Under the pieces are notes generated by a model that was not told the DNA's origin, ran no database searches, and saw only the letters and a list, made by a program, of their open reading frames with translations. DNA of 64,000 nucleotides from contig NZ_QPNC01000008.1 in assembly GCF_003386285.1 (NCBI RefSeq), positions 62,001-126,000 on the forward strand. The letters are read 5' to 3'. Position numbers and translations under genes: made by a program. Positions 1 to 8,128 of this stretch are shown in pieces; the stretch's first letter is position 1, and every line of letters starts with the position of its first letter. Source of the DNA: Nocardiopsis sp. FIRDI 009 (GTDB lineage Bacteria > Actinomycetota > Actinomycetes > Streptosporangiales > Streptosporangiaceae).

Positions 1-213
1 CCGAAGAGCGCCACGGGGTGCCCCCGACGAGGGTCCGGCACCACGGTGTCCAGCAGGAATCCCGCCAACAGTCCTAGAGATCGCACGGGACCACGGTAGC
101 CGCGTCAACAGCGGCTCCAGGCAACCCCAAACCACGGCAAACCAGCGTTTGCCACGCAATGTATTCGCCCATACACGTAGAGCGCCCTACAGTCGACCGT
201 GGAGGGAAACCAG
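1..213. other. left edge without recognised gene
   Basis: No reading frame here resembles a known protein. The last part may hold a promoter for the mini-ORF that follows: TTGCCA near 150, 17 bases of spacer, then TACACG. That promoter is a guess from spacing alone. Confidence 0.3.
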
Positions 214-270
214 ATGCTCGTCACGTTGGCGTCCATGATGCTCCTCGCGGGTCAGTGGTGGATGTTCTGA
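214..270 (+). CDS. 18-codon Trp-containing mini-ORF, possible leader peptide
   Basis: An ATG lies behind a strong ribosome binding site (GGAGGG, 7 bases upstream) and opens 18 codons ending Q-W-W-M-F before TGA. A GC-rich hairpin follows at about 275-298 (GGCGGGG, loop GCAG, CCCCGCC). A good RBS, tandem Trp codons and a hairpin resemble an attenuation leader. However, no tryptophan gene follows; the next feature is a tRNA. It could equally be a chance ORF or the remnant of a lost operon. I cannot assign a function. Confidence 0.3.
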   Translation: MLVTLASMMLLAGQWWMF

Positions 271-627
271 CCCGCCGGGCCGCCCGGGGCGGGGGCAGCC
301 CCGCCGGACTTCACGAAACGCCAGCGGCGCAGCACCGCATCGGGGGTTAATCACCGGTAACGTGGTACGCGAGGCCCATAGAACCCGGTTTGGTGGAGCA
401 CGAGTGGTAACGAGACGCATCTACGAATGACCGTAGTTGGTCAGACTTTGCCCACCTGTGGGCGAGATCAGGCAAATACCCTAGAATGTCTCCTCGGGAG
501 CCACAGGCACCACGACACGGGCCCTCCGGTCGCAGGTCACCGCCCCGGCCCCCACCCACAGTGACCCACCCGCGCCACAGGTAACGGCTCGGCAAAGCAC
601 TGACACGTAGGGCGACAATTGAAACAG
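271..627. other. intergenic region upstream of tRNA-Arg
   Basis: It begins with the GC hairpin described for the mini-ORF. The rest contains short open frames on both strands with no recognisable protein. It presumably carries the tRNA promoter, but I see no convincing -35/-10 pair. Confidence 0.3.
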
Positions 628-703
628 GCACCCGTAGCTCAGTGGATAGAGCGTCGGACTTCTAATCCGGGGGTCGCAGGTTCGAATCCTGCCGGGTGCG
701 CCA
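628..703 (+). tRNA. tRNA-Arg (anticodon TCT), CCA encoded
   Basis: A complete cloverleaf can be folded by eye. The acceptor stem is GCACCCG (628-634) paired with CGGGTGC (693-699). There is a D arm, an anticodon stem TCGGA/TCCGG with loop CTTCTAA giving anticodon TCT (reads AGA), and a T arm with GTTCGAATC. Discriminator G700 is followed by encoded CCA. AGA is rare in such GC-rich genomes, so this is a low-usage tRNA. tRNA 3' ends are common integration sites, but I see no second copy of this 3' end near the recombinase at 4290-5756. Confidence 0.96.
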
Positions 704-1163
704 CAAAACCCCAGGTCAGACGGGGTGCACGAGTCGAACAGACGAGGCGCGAGGCCCCGTTCGGGGCCTGAAATGCTCCTCGTGTGCTCCCCAGTGCAAG
801 GTCCAGTACAGGTGGGCACCCACCTCCCGGAGCATTTTGCCATCCCGTGACCCTGGCCGCCCGGGCCCAGCCCCGCCCGCCGGGGCGGCCCCGCGTCCGC
901 CCGCCAGCGCCCCCGCAGCCGCCCTGACACCCCACGTGGGGCACCGTTGGGCCCGGGTGCGCCCTGTCGCCCCACCGGCCGCATACGGCCGATTCCACCG
1001 AAACCCCTTACCCCACACGGGTTCCCGCGCCACAATCAGATGGCACGAAGCACACCGCAGAGAACCAGACCCCAACCCCACCCACCGGTCCACCAACCCA
1101 CGAGTCCTTCACCTGACACACCGGGCACCCACCACCAGCCCTCCCCCTGGCAGAAAGCCCCCC
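704..1163. other. tRNA 3' flank and kinase upstream region
   Basis: It contains a hairpin after the tRNA (listed separately). It also has a longer inverted repeat, AAATGCTCC near 771 with GGAGCATTT near 830. A reading frame stays open from within the tRNA into the kinase, but its N-terminal part is proline-rich composition artefact and starts inside the tRNA. The kinase start is therefore placed at 1164. Confidence 0.4.
752..769 (+). terminator. hairpin downstream of tRNA-Arg
   Basis: A perfect 7-bp stem AGGCCCC/GGGGCCT encloses the loop GTTC. It lies 49 bases after the encoded CCA, with no run of T. Its position suits a processing or termination hairpin for the tRNA transcript. Confidence 0.45.
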
Positions 1164-3221
1164 GTGGAACCCCTTCACCCCACCGACCCCCCACACATCA
1201 GCGAATACAAGCTCACCGCACGCCTGGGTACCGGCGGCATGGGCCAGGTCTACCTCGCACGCACCACCTCCGGACGACAGCTCGTCGTCAAGGTCATCCG
1301 CCCCGAACTCGCCAACGAAACCGGCTTCCGCGCACGCTTCGCCCGCGAGGCCGAGGCCGCCCGCCGCGTCGGCGGCTTCCACACCGCCCAGATCATCGAC
1401 GCCGACCCCCACGCCGACGCCCCGTGGATCGCCACCGCCCACATCCCCGGACCCACGTTGACGGAGGCCGTGCGCGAGAACGGGCCCATCACCCCGCCCG
1501 CCCTGCACGTCCTGGCCACCGGCCTGGCCGAAGGACTCAAGGCCGTCCACTCCTGTGACCTGGTGCACCGCGACCTCAAACCCGGCAACATCATCCTGGC
1601 CGACGACGGCCCCCGCATCATCGACTTCGGGATCGCCCGCCCCCTGGACGCCGACAGCATGACCACCCACGGCGCCATCTTCGGCACCCTGCCCTACATG
1701 TCGCCCGAGCAGACCGACGGCTCCCGCGTCGGCCCGGCCTCGGACCTGTTCTCCCTGGGCACCGTGCTCGCCTACGCCGCCACCGGCACCAACCCCTTCA
1801 ACGGCGCCACCATGGCCCAGACCCTGCGCCGCCTCATCAGCCCACCACCCGACCCCGGCGACATCGACCCGGCCACCCGGGACCTGATCACCGCCTGCTG
1901 GAACCACGACCCCACCCAGCGCCCCACACCCGAACAGATCCTCGCCCGCTTCGCAGACCACGACCTTCACGACTCCTGGCCACCGCCTCAGCCCACCACA
2001 CCGTCCCGTCCCGAACCGGCCATCCGTCCTCTACCGACACCGCCGATCCCGACACGATCCAAGGAAGAGTCCTCCCCCGCGCCACGCGAACCCCGAGTCA
2101 CACCCCCCGCTGCAACCAAGACGAAGAGGGAGGGCGACGCTGTCCCGCAACGCGCCGAAGCCCAAAGCCCTCCTCCGAACGCTGGGAAGACCTCCCTCGC
2201 GAAGGCCACCCCCCTAACAAAGGCACGTCCTGACCAACACCGTGGGAAGCGAAAGGTCAGGGCATCGTGGTTCTACGGGATATCCGCAGTCATCGCCGCG
2301 GTCGTCCTGCTCTCGTGGTACATCTCCAACCCGCGCCTCGGTGAGTCCGGGGCGAGCGAACCTGGCATGGGTAAATCCGAGGCAGATGAGTTCAGTACGT
2401 CTGAATCCAGCGCGCTGCTACCCACCTCGATTACCCGCATAGGCTACGGAGACGCGTATTCAGTGGCGTTCAGCCCAGACAGTACTACAGTCGCCACCGG
2501 CCGCACCGATAGCACTGCCGAACTTTGGGATGTCACCACCGGCGAACTCATCACCACTATCACGAGCAACGAATCATCGATGCCAGGCAACAACACTATA
2601 TTGTCGGTGGCTTTCAGTCCGGACGGATTCATAATCGCGACCGGTAATTCATTTGGCACTGCTCAACTTTGGGACGCCAACACCGGAGAACCGATCACCA
2701 CCATCACTGGACACGACGAAGCCGTATATGCGTTAGCTTTCAGTCCTGACAGCACCACGATCGCCGTCGGTATGGAGTATGGCAGTTCCACTTCTGACAA
2801 CGTTGTCGCCCAGTTGCTGGATACTGAGACAGGCGACCTGATCACCACTCTTACCGGGCATAACGGCTCCGTGGTTTCGGTGGCTTTCAGTCCGGACGGC
2901 ACTGCGCTCGCCACCAGCAGCGCAGACGGCACCGCCCGACTCTGGGACGCCAACACCGGAGAACCGATCACCACCATCACTGGACACGACGAAGCCGTAT
3001 CAGCGGTGGCTTTCAGCCCCGACAGCGCTACACTCGCCACCGGCAGCACAGACGGCACTACTCGACTCTGGGACACTGAAAGCGGTGACCTCATCACTAG
3101 TCTGGACGACTACGGAAGTCGGGTTCGGTCGGTGGCTTTCAGCCCCGATGGCGCCCTGCTCGCCACTGCTAGCACCAATACCGACCGAAGTGGCTCTGTC
3201 CGAATATGGGAGCTCAACTGA
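1164..3221 (+). CDS. membrane-anchored Ser/Thr protein kinase with WD40 propeller
   Basis: 685 residues from a GTG start. The kinase domain spans about residues 15-275. It has the glycine loop GTGGMG (22-27), the ATP-binding lysine in VVKV (about 43), the catalytic loop HRDLKPGN (about 135-142), DFG (about 154-156) and an SPEQ activation-segment end. A Pro/Arg-rich linker and one membrane segment (about 369-387) follow. Outside the membrane, six WD40-type repeats with VAFSPD and LWD signatures run to the C-terminus. Kinase inside, propeller outside is a familiar actinobacterial Hanks-kinase layout, and the propeller probably senses or scaffolds. The WD40 part is richer in A+T than the kinase and holds a 58-bp exact repeat. 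An alternative upstream start cannot be excluded. Confidence 0.9.
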   Translation: MEPLHPTDPPHISEYKLTARLGTGGMGQVYLARTTSGRQLVVKVIRPELANETGFRARFAREAEAARRVGGFHTAQIIDADPHADAPWIATAHIPGPTLTEAVRENGPITPPALHVLATGLAEGLKAVHSCDLVHRDLKPGNIILADDGPRIIDFGIARPLDADSMTTHGAIFGTLPYMSPEQTDGSRVGPASDLFSLGTVLAYAATGTNPFNGATMAQTLRRLISPPPDPGDIDPATRDLITACWNHDPTQRPTPEQILARFADHDLHDSWPPPQPTTPSRPEPAIRPLPTPPIPTRSKEESSPAPREPRVTPPAATKTKREGDAVPQRAEAQSPPPNAGKTSLAKATPLTKARPDQHRGKRKVRASWFYGISAVIAAVVLLSWYISNPRLGESGASEPGMGKSEADEFSTSESSALLPTSITRIGYGDAYSVAFSPDSTTVATGRTDSTAELWDVTTGELITTITSNESSMPGNNTILSVAFSPDGFIIATGNSFGTAQLWDANTGEPITTITGHDEAVYALAFSPDSTTIAVGMEYGSSTSDNVVAQLLDTETGDLITTLTGHNGSVVSVAFSPDGTALATSSADGTARLWDANTGEPITTITGHDEAVSAVAFSPDSATLATGSTDGTTRLWDTESGDLITSLDDYGSRVRSVAFSPDGALLATASTNTDRSGSVRIWELN
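2670..2727 (+). repeat. 58-bp exact direct repeat, copy 1 (second at 2943-3000)
   Basis: The same 58 bases occur at 2943-3000, in the same frame and 273 bases (91 codons) downstream. They encode a blade-to-blade segment beginning W-D-A-N-T-G-E-P. Exact identity between WD40 repeats that otherwise differ points to a recent duplication or gene conversion within the propeller. Confidence 0.9.
2943..3000 (+). repeat. 58-bp exact direct repeat, copy 2
   Basis: This is the second copy of the block at 2670-2727. The bases on either side of the two copies differ. Confidence 0.9.
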
Positions 3222-3436
3222 TCTCCAAAAATATCAGTTTTTTTACAGCCTAGCAGAGGAGTTTGAATCTCTTATCGAAGTAGCAAATTCTCGTATCCAA
3301 TAGCGGACCACGAGAAGGAGGTGTACCTACTTTGAAGGAACCGACCTCCTAAGTTACACCACCTAGCGAAAAACAATCGAGTAGAACCGGATGCAAGCAA
3401 TACCGCTATCCAACTGGACCTTTGATCCGGTGGGGC

Positions 3437-4138
3437 TCAGTTCTGGTTCACCGGCCAGACCACCGCCGGATCACAGTGCTCCGGGCAGGCCAACAGGTAG
3501 ACCTCGTTCCCCAGAAACAGGTCATAGTGGCCCTCCGCGCCGCTGTCGGGCTGCTCCGGCTGTCCCGGAACAACAGCGAACCCCATATCCTCCGGCACCT
3601 GGCACACATACACCAGCTCGGCACCGCACGCGCATTGGTAGTGCTTGGGGTCCTGCGCCCAGGACGGCGTACCGCCCACCTTGAAGATCTGGGCTCCCTT
3701 CCCCCGCTCGTTGAGGGTGTCTGTGAAGGGCCGCAGCGTCAGTGGCCGAGCGCGCAGGGACGGTTCGGACTCTGCCGAAGGCCGCACTGCGCGGCGCTGA
3801 AGTAGCACGCGCCAGAACGACTCGTTTGGATCATCCCAGTACCGGGGTGCCAACCGACCGTCATCGGACAGTTCGGGGTCAGCGACCTCGTTGTGCGCGC
3901 GGCAATGGAAGACCAGCAGGTGGTCACCACCGAAGGGCCCCAGATCCTGGGGGAGATCCAGTTGGAAGAACAGCACCAGCCGCTCGCCGCAGAAGCACTC
4001 CGGCCACTCCTGCCCCTCATCGAGGAAGGGCCAGCCACCCACCGAGTTCCGCGACGGCCACTCCAGCGGCTCGGCACCGATCTCGATCGTGTACGCAGCG
4101 AACGCCTCCTGAGGAGGTCGCATATCAGGTTCGACCAT
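3437..4138 (-). CDS. DUF1963/YwqG-like protein
   Basis: 233 residues, convergent with the kinase. The N-terminal half has G-G-W-P-F-L and F-F-Q-L-D-L-P segments. The C-terminal half has an I-F-K-V-G-G-T-P-S-W element, a CxC pair (QCACG) and a closing Y-L-L-A-C-P-E-H-C. Such G-G-x-P-x-W and F-x-Q-x-D elements recur in the DUF1963/YwqG group, which often sits near toxin-immunity loci. The cysteines might bind a metal. Function is unknown. The start codon and upstream region lie in repeat A (4114-4279), so its promoter is part of that repeat. Family assignment is from memory of motifs and is moderately sure. Confidence 0.65.
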   Translation of the reverse strand: MVEPDMRPPQEAFAAYTIEIGAEPLEWPSRNSVGGWPFLDEGQEWPECFCGERLVLFFQLDLPQDLGPFGGDHLLVFHCRAHNEVADPELSDDGRLAPRYWDDPNESFWRVLLQRRAVRPSAESEPSLRARPLTLRPFTDTLNERGKGAQIFKVGGTPSWAQDPKHYQCACGAELVYVCQVPEDMGFAVVPGQPEQPDSGAEGHYDLFLGNEVYLLACPEHCDPAVVWPVNQN

Positions 4139-4279
4139 CCGCTCACCCTAAAGGAGACCTTTGATCCGATCGGATGGCGCCCCCGGGAACGAGGAAACCC
4201 CAGGCCAGTACGGGTGAGTCTCCCGCCTGACCCGGGGTGTGGGGCGACTTCTCGCTCCTGGTGTGCTCACAGGTCCGGC
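4114..4279 (+). repeat. 166-bp imperfect direct repeat A (partner at 24165-24330)
   Basis: It aligns without gaps to 24165-24330 in the same orientation. The first 88 bases differ at about 12 positions, the middle is diverged, and the last 30 bases are again similar (both contain GCTCCTGGTGTGCTC). A 23-base block is identical (4127-4149 and 24178-24200). The recombinase gene ends at 4290, directly inside this repeat, which is where an attachment site would be expected. Confidence 0.75.
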
Positions 4280-4289
4280 TACCCCGCTA

Positions 4290-5756
4290 CTACGCCCTCG
4301 CGGGTTTGAGCATCGCCGCCGTCGCTTCGGCCGCCGCCCTGGCGACCTCGGGGAACACCGTCTGGTAGGTGTCCTGCGTGAAATGGGTGGTCGCGTGGCC
4401 CAGCTCGGTGGAGACCACCTTCACGTCCGCCCCCGCCGCCAGGGCGAGGGAGGCGGCCCCATGACGGAGCCCGTGCAGGTGGATCGGCGGGAGCCCCGCC
4501 GCACGCACGATCCGGTTGAACCAGCGGGTCACCACCCCCGGATGCCACCCGGTCCCGTCAGGCTGGGTGAACACCAACCCCGAATCCGCCCACCCCTGCC
4601 CCGCCTGCAGGCGAGCCTCGTTCTGGAACCGCTTCCACGAACGCAACACCCGCACCGTGCCGGAGTCCAGAGTGATCGTCCTCCGTCCGGCCGCGCTCTT
4701 CGGGATGGTCGTGATCGTCTTCCACCCGAGGGTCACCACCTGGGTGCGGATGTCAACCTGACCGTCGGTCAACCGGGTGTTGGACCAGGGCAACCCGACC
4801 GCCTCACCCTGCCGGAGCCCCTTGACGGCGATCAGGTGGAACATCGGGAACAACCACCGGTACTTCTTCGCGTGGGTCAGGAAGGTGATGGTCTGCTCCG
4901 GGGTCCACACCATCACCTCCCCCGGCACCACCCCACCCACCTGCCACTGACGCACCCGCTCAGCCGTCCACACCAACGGCTTGCTGCGCGGGCACGACGG
5001 CAGTCGGGCGTGGGAGGCGATGTTCACGGCCACCGGCAGGTCCGGGCGTCGCACCGCTTCGGAGAACGCACTCCGAAGGGTCGCGCGGATGCGGTGCTTG
5101 GTCGACAGCGAGATCACCCGCTGCCCACGAACGGACGCCCGCACCTTCGCGTCGTCGGACTCGCGGCACTCCAGGATGCGCTGGTTGTTCTCCTCGATCG
5201 CGGCGAACATCTCCTCCACCTGCCACGACGTCAACTTGTCCAGACGTGTGGCCCCCAGGTGCGGGGCGAGGTGGTTGCGGATGTGGTCCTCATAGGAAGC
5301 CCGGGTCTTGGGTGCCAGGTCGGGTTTGCCATCCAACCACTCCTTCAACCATTGGGCGACGGTCGGGACCTTCTCCCGTGTGCGCACCCCGACCCCGATG
5401 CGGCGTTTGACCTCGACCGTCTCCGGGAGCGGGCGGCGGGCCTTGAGCGCCTGCTGGATCAGGTCGGCGACCTGAACCTCGATCTCGGGCTCGTCCTCGG
5501 CCAGCCGCATCAGCGCCTTGAGGTGATCGAGCTGGGCCTGGGCCTGCTCCTGGGAAGCCAACCCGCCCCGCCGCGCCTGGCGGCGCTTCCCCTCAGTCGT
5601 GCGGGGGAGTTCGAGTTGGAAGGCCCACTCGCCGTGGCGGGGGTTCCACGCCCCGTCCTCACGGCGCAGCTTCGGGCACTTCGCCCCCAACAGCTTGCTG
5701 GTGGCCTCGCGGCGGCATCCGCAGCGTTTGAACACCGACCCGTCCTGAGAAGCCAT
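4290..5756 (-). CDS. tyrosine-type site-specific recombinase (integrase)
   Basis: 488 residues, full length. A Cys/Arg-rich N-terminal arm-binding region (F-K-R-C-G-C-R) is followed by a core-binding SAM-like segment (V-A-Q-W-L-K-E-W) and the catalytic domain. The catalytic residues are Arg in GLRQGE, Lys in IPKSAAGRR, the box HGLRHG, the second His in LGHAT, and the nucleophile Tyr in DTYQ. All are present, so the enzyme looks active. This architecture is typical of integrases of actinobacterial integrative elements and phages. The RBS GAGG precedes ATG. A decayed excisionase-like frame lies just upstream, and repeat A abuts the 3' end. Together these suggest it moved or once moved the island between repeats A and B. 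Confidence 0.93.
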   Translation of the reverse strand: MASQDGSVFKRCGCRREATSKLLGAKCPKLRREDGAWNPRHGEWAFQLELPRTTEGKRRQARRGGLASQEQAQAQLDHLKALMRLAEDEPEIEVQVADLIQQALKARRPLPETVEVKRRIGVGVRTREKVPTVAQWLKEWLDGKPDLAPKTRASYEDHIRNHLAPHLGATRLDKLTSWQVEEMFAAIEENNQRILECRESDDAKVRASVRGQRVISLSTKHRIRATLRSAFSEAVRRPDLPVAVNIASHARLPSCPRSKPLVWTAERVRQWQVGGVVPGEVMVWTPEQTITFLTHAKKYRWLFPMFHLIAVKGLRQGEAVGLPWSNTRLTDGQVDIRTQVVTLGWKTITTIPKSAAGRRTITLDSGTVRVLRSWKRFQNEARLQAGQGWADSGLVFTQPDGTGWHPGVVTRWFNRIVRAAGLPPIHLHGLRHGAASLALAAGADVKVVSTELGHATTHFTQDTYQTVFPEVARAAAEATAAMLKPARA

Positions 5757-5873
5757 TCACGGCCTCACTTTCGTGTTGTCGTCCTCGCGCCCACCACACC
5801 GCCCGCACCCACCGCGGTCGAGGAAGGCAGCATCCAGGCCGAGGTGGGCCAACACCCCCGCCGTCGGAACCAC

Positions 5874-5981
5874 TCACGCCCTGCCCGCACGATGCGCGGG
5901 TACCGGGAAGGCGCCTTGGCGCAGGAGCTTGTAGGTGGTGGTGCGGCCCAGGCCGCGCACGACGTCACGGGTGGGCCTACG
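5874..5981 (-). pseudogene. excisionase / helix-turn-helix remnant
   Basis: On the minus strand one frame reads T-R-D-V-V-R-G-L-G-R-T-T-T-Y-K-L-L-R-Q-G and then runs to TGA at 5874-5876. This matches the MerR/Xis-type pattern (short helix, turn, Y-x-L-L-R-x-G). There is an in-frame stop just before it and no start codon, because the 5' part is replaced by the transposase remnant that follows. The order Xis then Int is the usual one. I infer a small excision factor that has lost its N-terminus. Confidence 0.55.
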
Positions 5982-6214
5982 TCATCGTCGACGCCCGCCC
6001 TGATCGCCTGCGACCGTGTGGGAGCCGACCGCCCGTTCTACTCCGGTAAGCACCGGCAGCACGGCATGAACATCCAGGTCGTCGCGGCCCGGATGGTGAA
6101 CCCCTCTGGACCTCGCACTCGCGGTTGGGATCGGTGCACGATGTCAGAGCCGCACGGGTATGGAGAATCGCCGAGCGCATCGCCGCCTCAGGTCTGCTCG
6201 GCCTGGGCGACAAG
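5978..6214 (+). pseudogene. IS5-type DDE transposase remnant
   Basis: Pieces of one transposase are spread over different frames: Y-V-I-V-D-A, then A-C-D-R-V-G-A-D-R-P-F-Y-S-G-K-H-R, then S-V-H-D-V-R-A-A-R-V-W-R and L-G-D-K. At least two single-base indels separate them. The H-D-V/R-A-A and S-G-K-H segments are typical of the DDE_Tnp_4-like transposases common in Streptomyces. The left part is missing, and the right end is cut by the ISAs1-family element at 6215. It is a dead fragment. Confidence 0.7.
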
Positions 6215-7514
6215 CAGGGCTGTTTCAAAGTCGGGGTCGTGGTGCATCAGCGCTGATCACAGCCCTGTAGCGATCCGGTCGAAGCCCCCACCAACGAGCA
6301 ACGGAGCCCGCTAGAAGATCAGGGACTCTCACATCTCTGATTTCCAAGGGACTCCGTTGCGCCCCCGGTCTGCCACGCCCACGGTCGCCCCTGTCGACCT
6401 TCTCGGCAAACTCGCGGCCCTGGACGATCCCCGCTCACCGCGAGGACGCCGCCACAGCCTGGCCAGCGTCCTGCTCTGCGCCCTGTCCGCGATGCTCGCC
6501 GGAGCCCGCCACCTGCGGGCGATCGGCCAGTGGGCCGACGCCGCACCGCAACACACCCTGGCCCGGCTGGGCTGCCGGATCACCTGCCCCGCCCTGGGAA
6601 CGCGCACCGCTCCGTCCCCGGCGACCACCCGCCGCGTCCTGCTCGCCCTGGCCCCCGAGACCCTGACCGCCCTGGCCAAGCCCGAGACCCTCGAGGTGGT
6701 GGCGGTGGACGGCAAGACCCTGCGCGGATCGGCCACGTCCACCGAGACGGCGGTGCACCTGCTCGCCGCCCTGACCCCCGACCGGCACCTGGCCGCGCAG
6801 GTACGGGTCCCCGCTGACACCAGCGAGATCGACGCCCTGGCCGTCCTGCTGGACGGTGTGGACCTGGCCGACGCCGTGGTCACCGCCGATGCCCTGCACA
6901 CCCGGACCGACACCGCCTCGTACTTGGTGGAGGAGTTGCACGCCGACTATGTGTTGACCGTCAAACGCAACCAGAAGACGTTATTCGACCAGGTCAAAGC
7001 CCTGCCCTGGACTCAAGCCCCCACCTTGGGCACCACCCGGGACCGCGGCCACGGGCGAGCCGAGACCCGCACCGTCAAGGCCATCGACCTCGCCGGACGG
7101 ACCGGTTTCCCGCACGCGGTCCAGGCGGTACGCGTGCGCCGTCACGTGAAGAATGTGCGCACCGGGGAAGTGTCGTGGACCTGCGCGTATGCGGTGACCT
7201 CGCTGGAGGTCGGTCAGGCGGACGTAGCCCGGATCGGTGCGCTGGTGCGGAGACATTGGGGCATCGAGGCCTGGCATCACGTCAAGGACGTCACTTTGGG
7301 TGAGGGCGCCTGCAAGGTCCGCTCCGGGCACGTTCCCGACAACCTGGCCGCGCTGCGAGCGGTCGCCCTGGTGTTCCTGGACCGGTTGGGGCAGGACACG
7401 GTGCCCGACGCGATCCGGTGGGTGTCGTATGAGGCGTTCACCCGCCCGCTGGACGTGATCGGTCTTCTCTGACCAGTGCGAACGTCACCACTCACCGAGA
7501 ATGAAACAGCCCTG
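6215..7514 (+). mobile_element. ISAs1-family insertion sequence, 1300 bp
   Basis: It is bounded by exact 13-bp inverted repeats: CAGGGCTGTTTCA at 6215-6227 and its complement at 7502-7514, with further partial matches inward. It carries one complete transposase gene. The ten bases outside each end (gggcgacaag left, cggttgggct right) do not match, so there is no visible target duplication. The left neighbour is a transposase remnant and the right neighbour an integrase remnant. This suggests deletion or recombination after insertion. Confidence 0.88.
6357..7472 (+). CDS. ISAs1-family transposase
   Basis: 371 residues from a TTG start. The N-terminal segment has D-P-R-S-P-R-G-R-R-H-S-L and A-R-H-L-R-A-I-G-Q-W. 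The DDE nuclease core follows: VVAVDGKTLRGS (first Asp, about residue 118), VVTADALHT (second Asp), then D-Y-V-L-T-V-K-R-N-Q and R-H-W-G-I-E-A-W-H-H (Glu) near residue 305. These are the standard signatures of ISAs1/H-repeat transposases and all catalytic residues are present. Length is normal for the family. The only oddity is the TTG start, which lies well inside the element. Confidence 0.92.
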   Translation: MRPRSATPTVAPVDLLGKLAALDDPRSPRGRRHSLASVLLCALSAMLAGARHLRAIGQWADAAPQHTLARLGCRITCPALGTRTAPSPATTRRVLLALAPETLTALAKPETLEVVAVDGKTLRGSATSTETAVHLLAALTPDRHLAAQVRVPADTSEIDALAVLLDGVDLADAVVTADALHTRTDTASYLVEELHADYVLTVKRNQKTLFDQVKALPWTQAPTLGTTRDRGHGRAETRTVKAIDLAGRTGFPHAVQAVRVRRHVKNVRTGEVSWTCAYAVTSLEVGQADVARIGALVRRHWGIEAWHHVKDVTLGEGACKVRSGHVPDNLAALRAVALVFLDRLGQDTVPDAIRWVSYEAFTRPLDVIGLL

Positions 7515-7636
7515 CGGTTGGGCTGGAGCTGACGCACCCCACACACCACGCCCTTGACCAGATCAACGTCCGGCCACCGCAAGCCCAAGACCTCGCCACG
7601 ACGCAGCCCTGTCTTCACCGCCAAAGAGAAAGACAT
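7515..7636 (-). pseudogene. tyrosine recombinase fragment truncated by IS
   Basis: About 40 codons on the minus strand encode L-A-V-K-T-G-L-R-R-G-E-V-L-G-L-R-W-P-D-V-D-L, the first catalytic-arginine box of tyrosine recombinases. The reading frame then runs into the end of the ISAs1-family element. Neither the upstream nor the downstream integrase domains are present. It differs in sequence from the intact recombinase (which has GLRQGEAVGLPW), so it is a second integrase and evidence of earlier element turnover here. Confidence 0.75.
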
Positions 7637-7648
7637 CCAGACTCTGCG

Positions 7649-8128
7649 TCAACGCCCAGGAACTCTTCTAAAAACCACCCGACACGCCGAAGCGGCGGCC
7701 GCTCGACTGGGGGATGTTTCTTGAAGAAAACCACTCACCGCAGAATATTCGATCGCATCCAGATCCCAATCGAATGCGTCATCAATTCTTGAAACAAGGG
7801 CTTGCAGGTCGGAGACACTAGCATCTTCAAGCCGAGAGAATACTCCATAATCAACATCTAGATAAAACCATCGAAAGCCATCACCAAAAGAAATAAGAGA
7901 CACCGTTCGATAACATCGCCACTCCCTTTTTTTAAAGTAAGCATAAAGGTAAGCCGAAGATGTATCAGGCAGTCGATCAACGAATGCTACTCTACCCCGA
8001 GGCCCCTTTCCTCTGGGCCAGGCACTCCGACACAACTCCAAAAAAAGCCCTTTGGGTGCTGTCTTTACGTTTCCCAAGATGGGCTCGCCGGTTACAATCT
8101 CAGGGAAAAATCCCCATTCATCTCGCAT
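7649..8128 (-). CDS. probable immunity protein of orphan toxin cassette
   Basis: 159 residues, not recognised by family. The sequence is markedly richer in A+T than the genome around it. It has aromatic-rich segments (Y-L-Y-A-Y-F-K-K-R-E-W and F-R-W-F-Y-L-D-V-D-Y) and an acidic D-D-A-F-D-W-D-L-D-A. No signal peptide or membrane segment is seen, so it is cytoplasmic. Its ATG overlaps the stop of the toxin-like frame upstream as TGATG, giving translational coupling. That arrangement, with the same coupling at the main RHS locus, is the basis for the immunity call. The target would be the product tip at 8128-8414. Confidence 0.6.
   Translation of the reverse strand: MRDEWGFFPEIVTGEPILGNVKTAPKGLFLELCRSAWPRGKGPRGRVAFVDRLPDTSSAYLYAYFKKREWRCYRTVSLISFGDGFRWFYLDVDYGVFSRLEDASVSDLQALVSRIDDAFDWDLDAIEYSAVSGFLQETSPSRAAAASACRVVFRRVPGR

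Noticed and set aside
628-703. tRNA-Arg as attachment site of the island
   Set aside because: I looked for a second copy of the tRNA 3' end near the recombinase and island edges and found none, so the repeats at 4114 and 24165 are the better candidates.
696-1163. N-terminal extension of the kinase frame into the tRNA
   Set aside because: It would start inside the tRNA-Arg gene and consists of Pro/Arg/Ala-rich artefact. The kinase domain begins just after GTG 1164.
2450-3215. CRISPR or tandem-repeat array
   Set aside because: The periodicity is that of WD40 blades within a coding frame; repeats are of uneven length and no spacers exist. No CRISPR array or rRNA gene was seen anywhere in the window.
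4239-6314. 691-codon plus-strand open frame over the recombinase
   Set aside because: It is antisense to the recombinase. Only its last part (after about 5990) carries real transposase sequence, which is annotated separately as a remnant.
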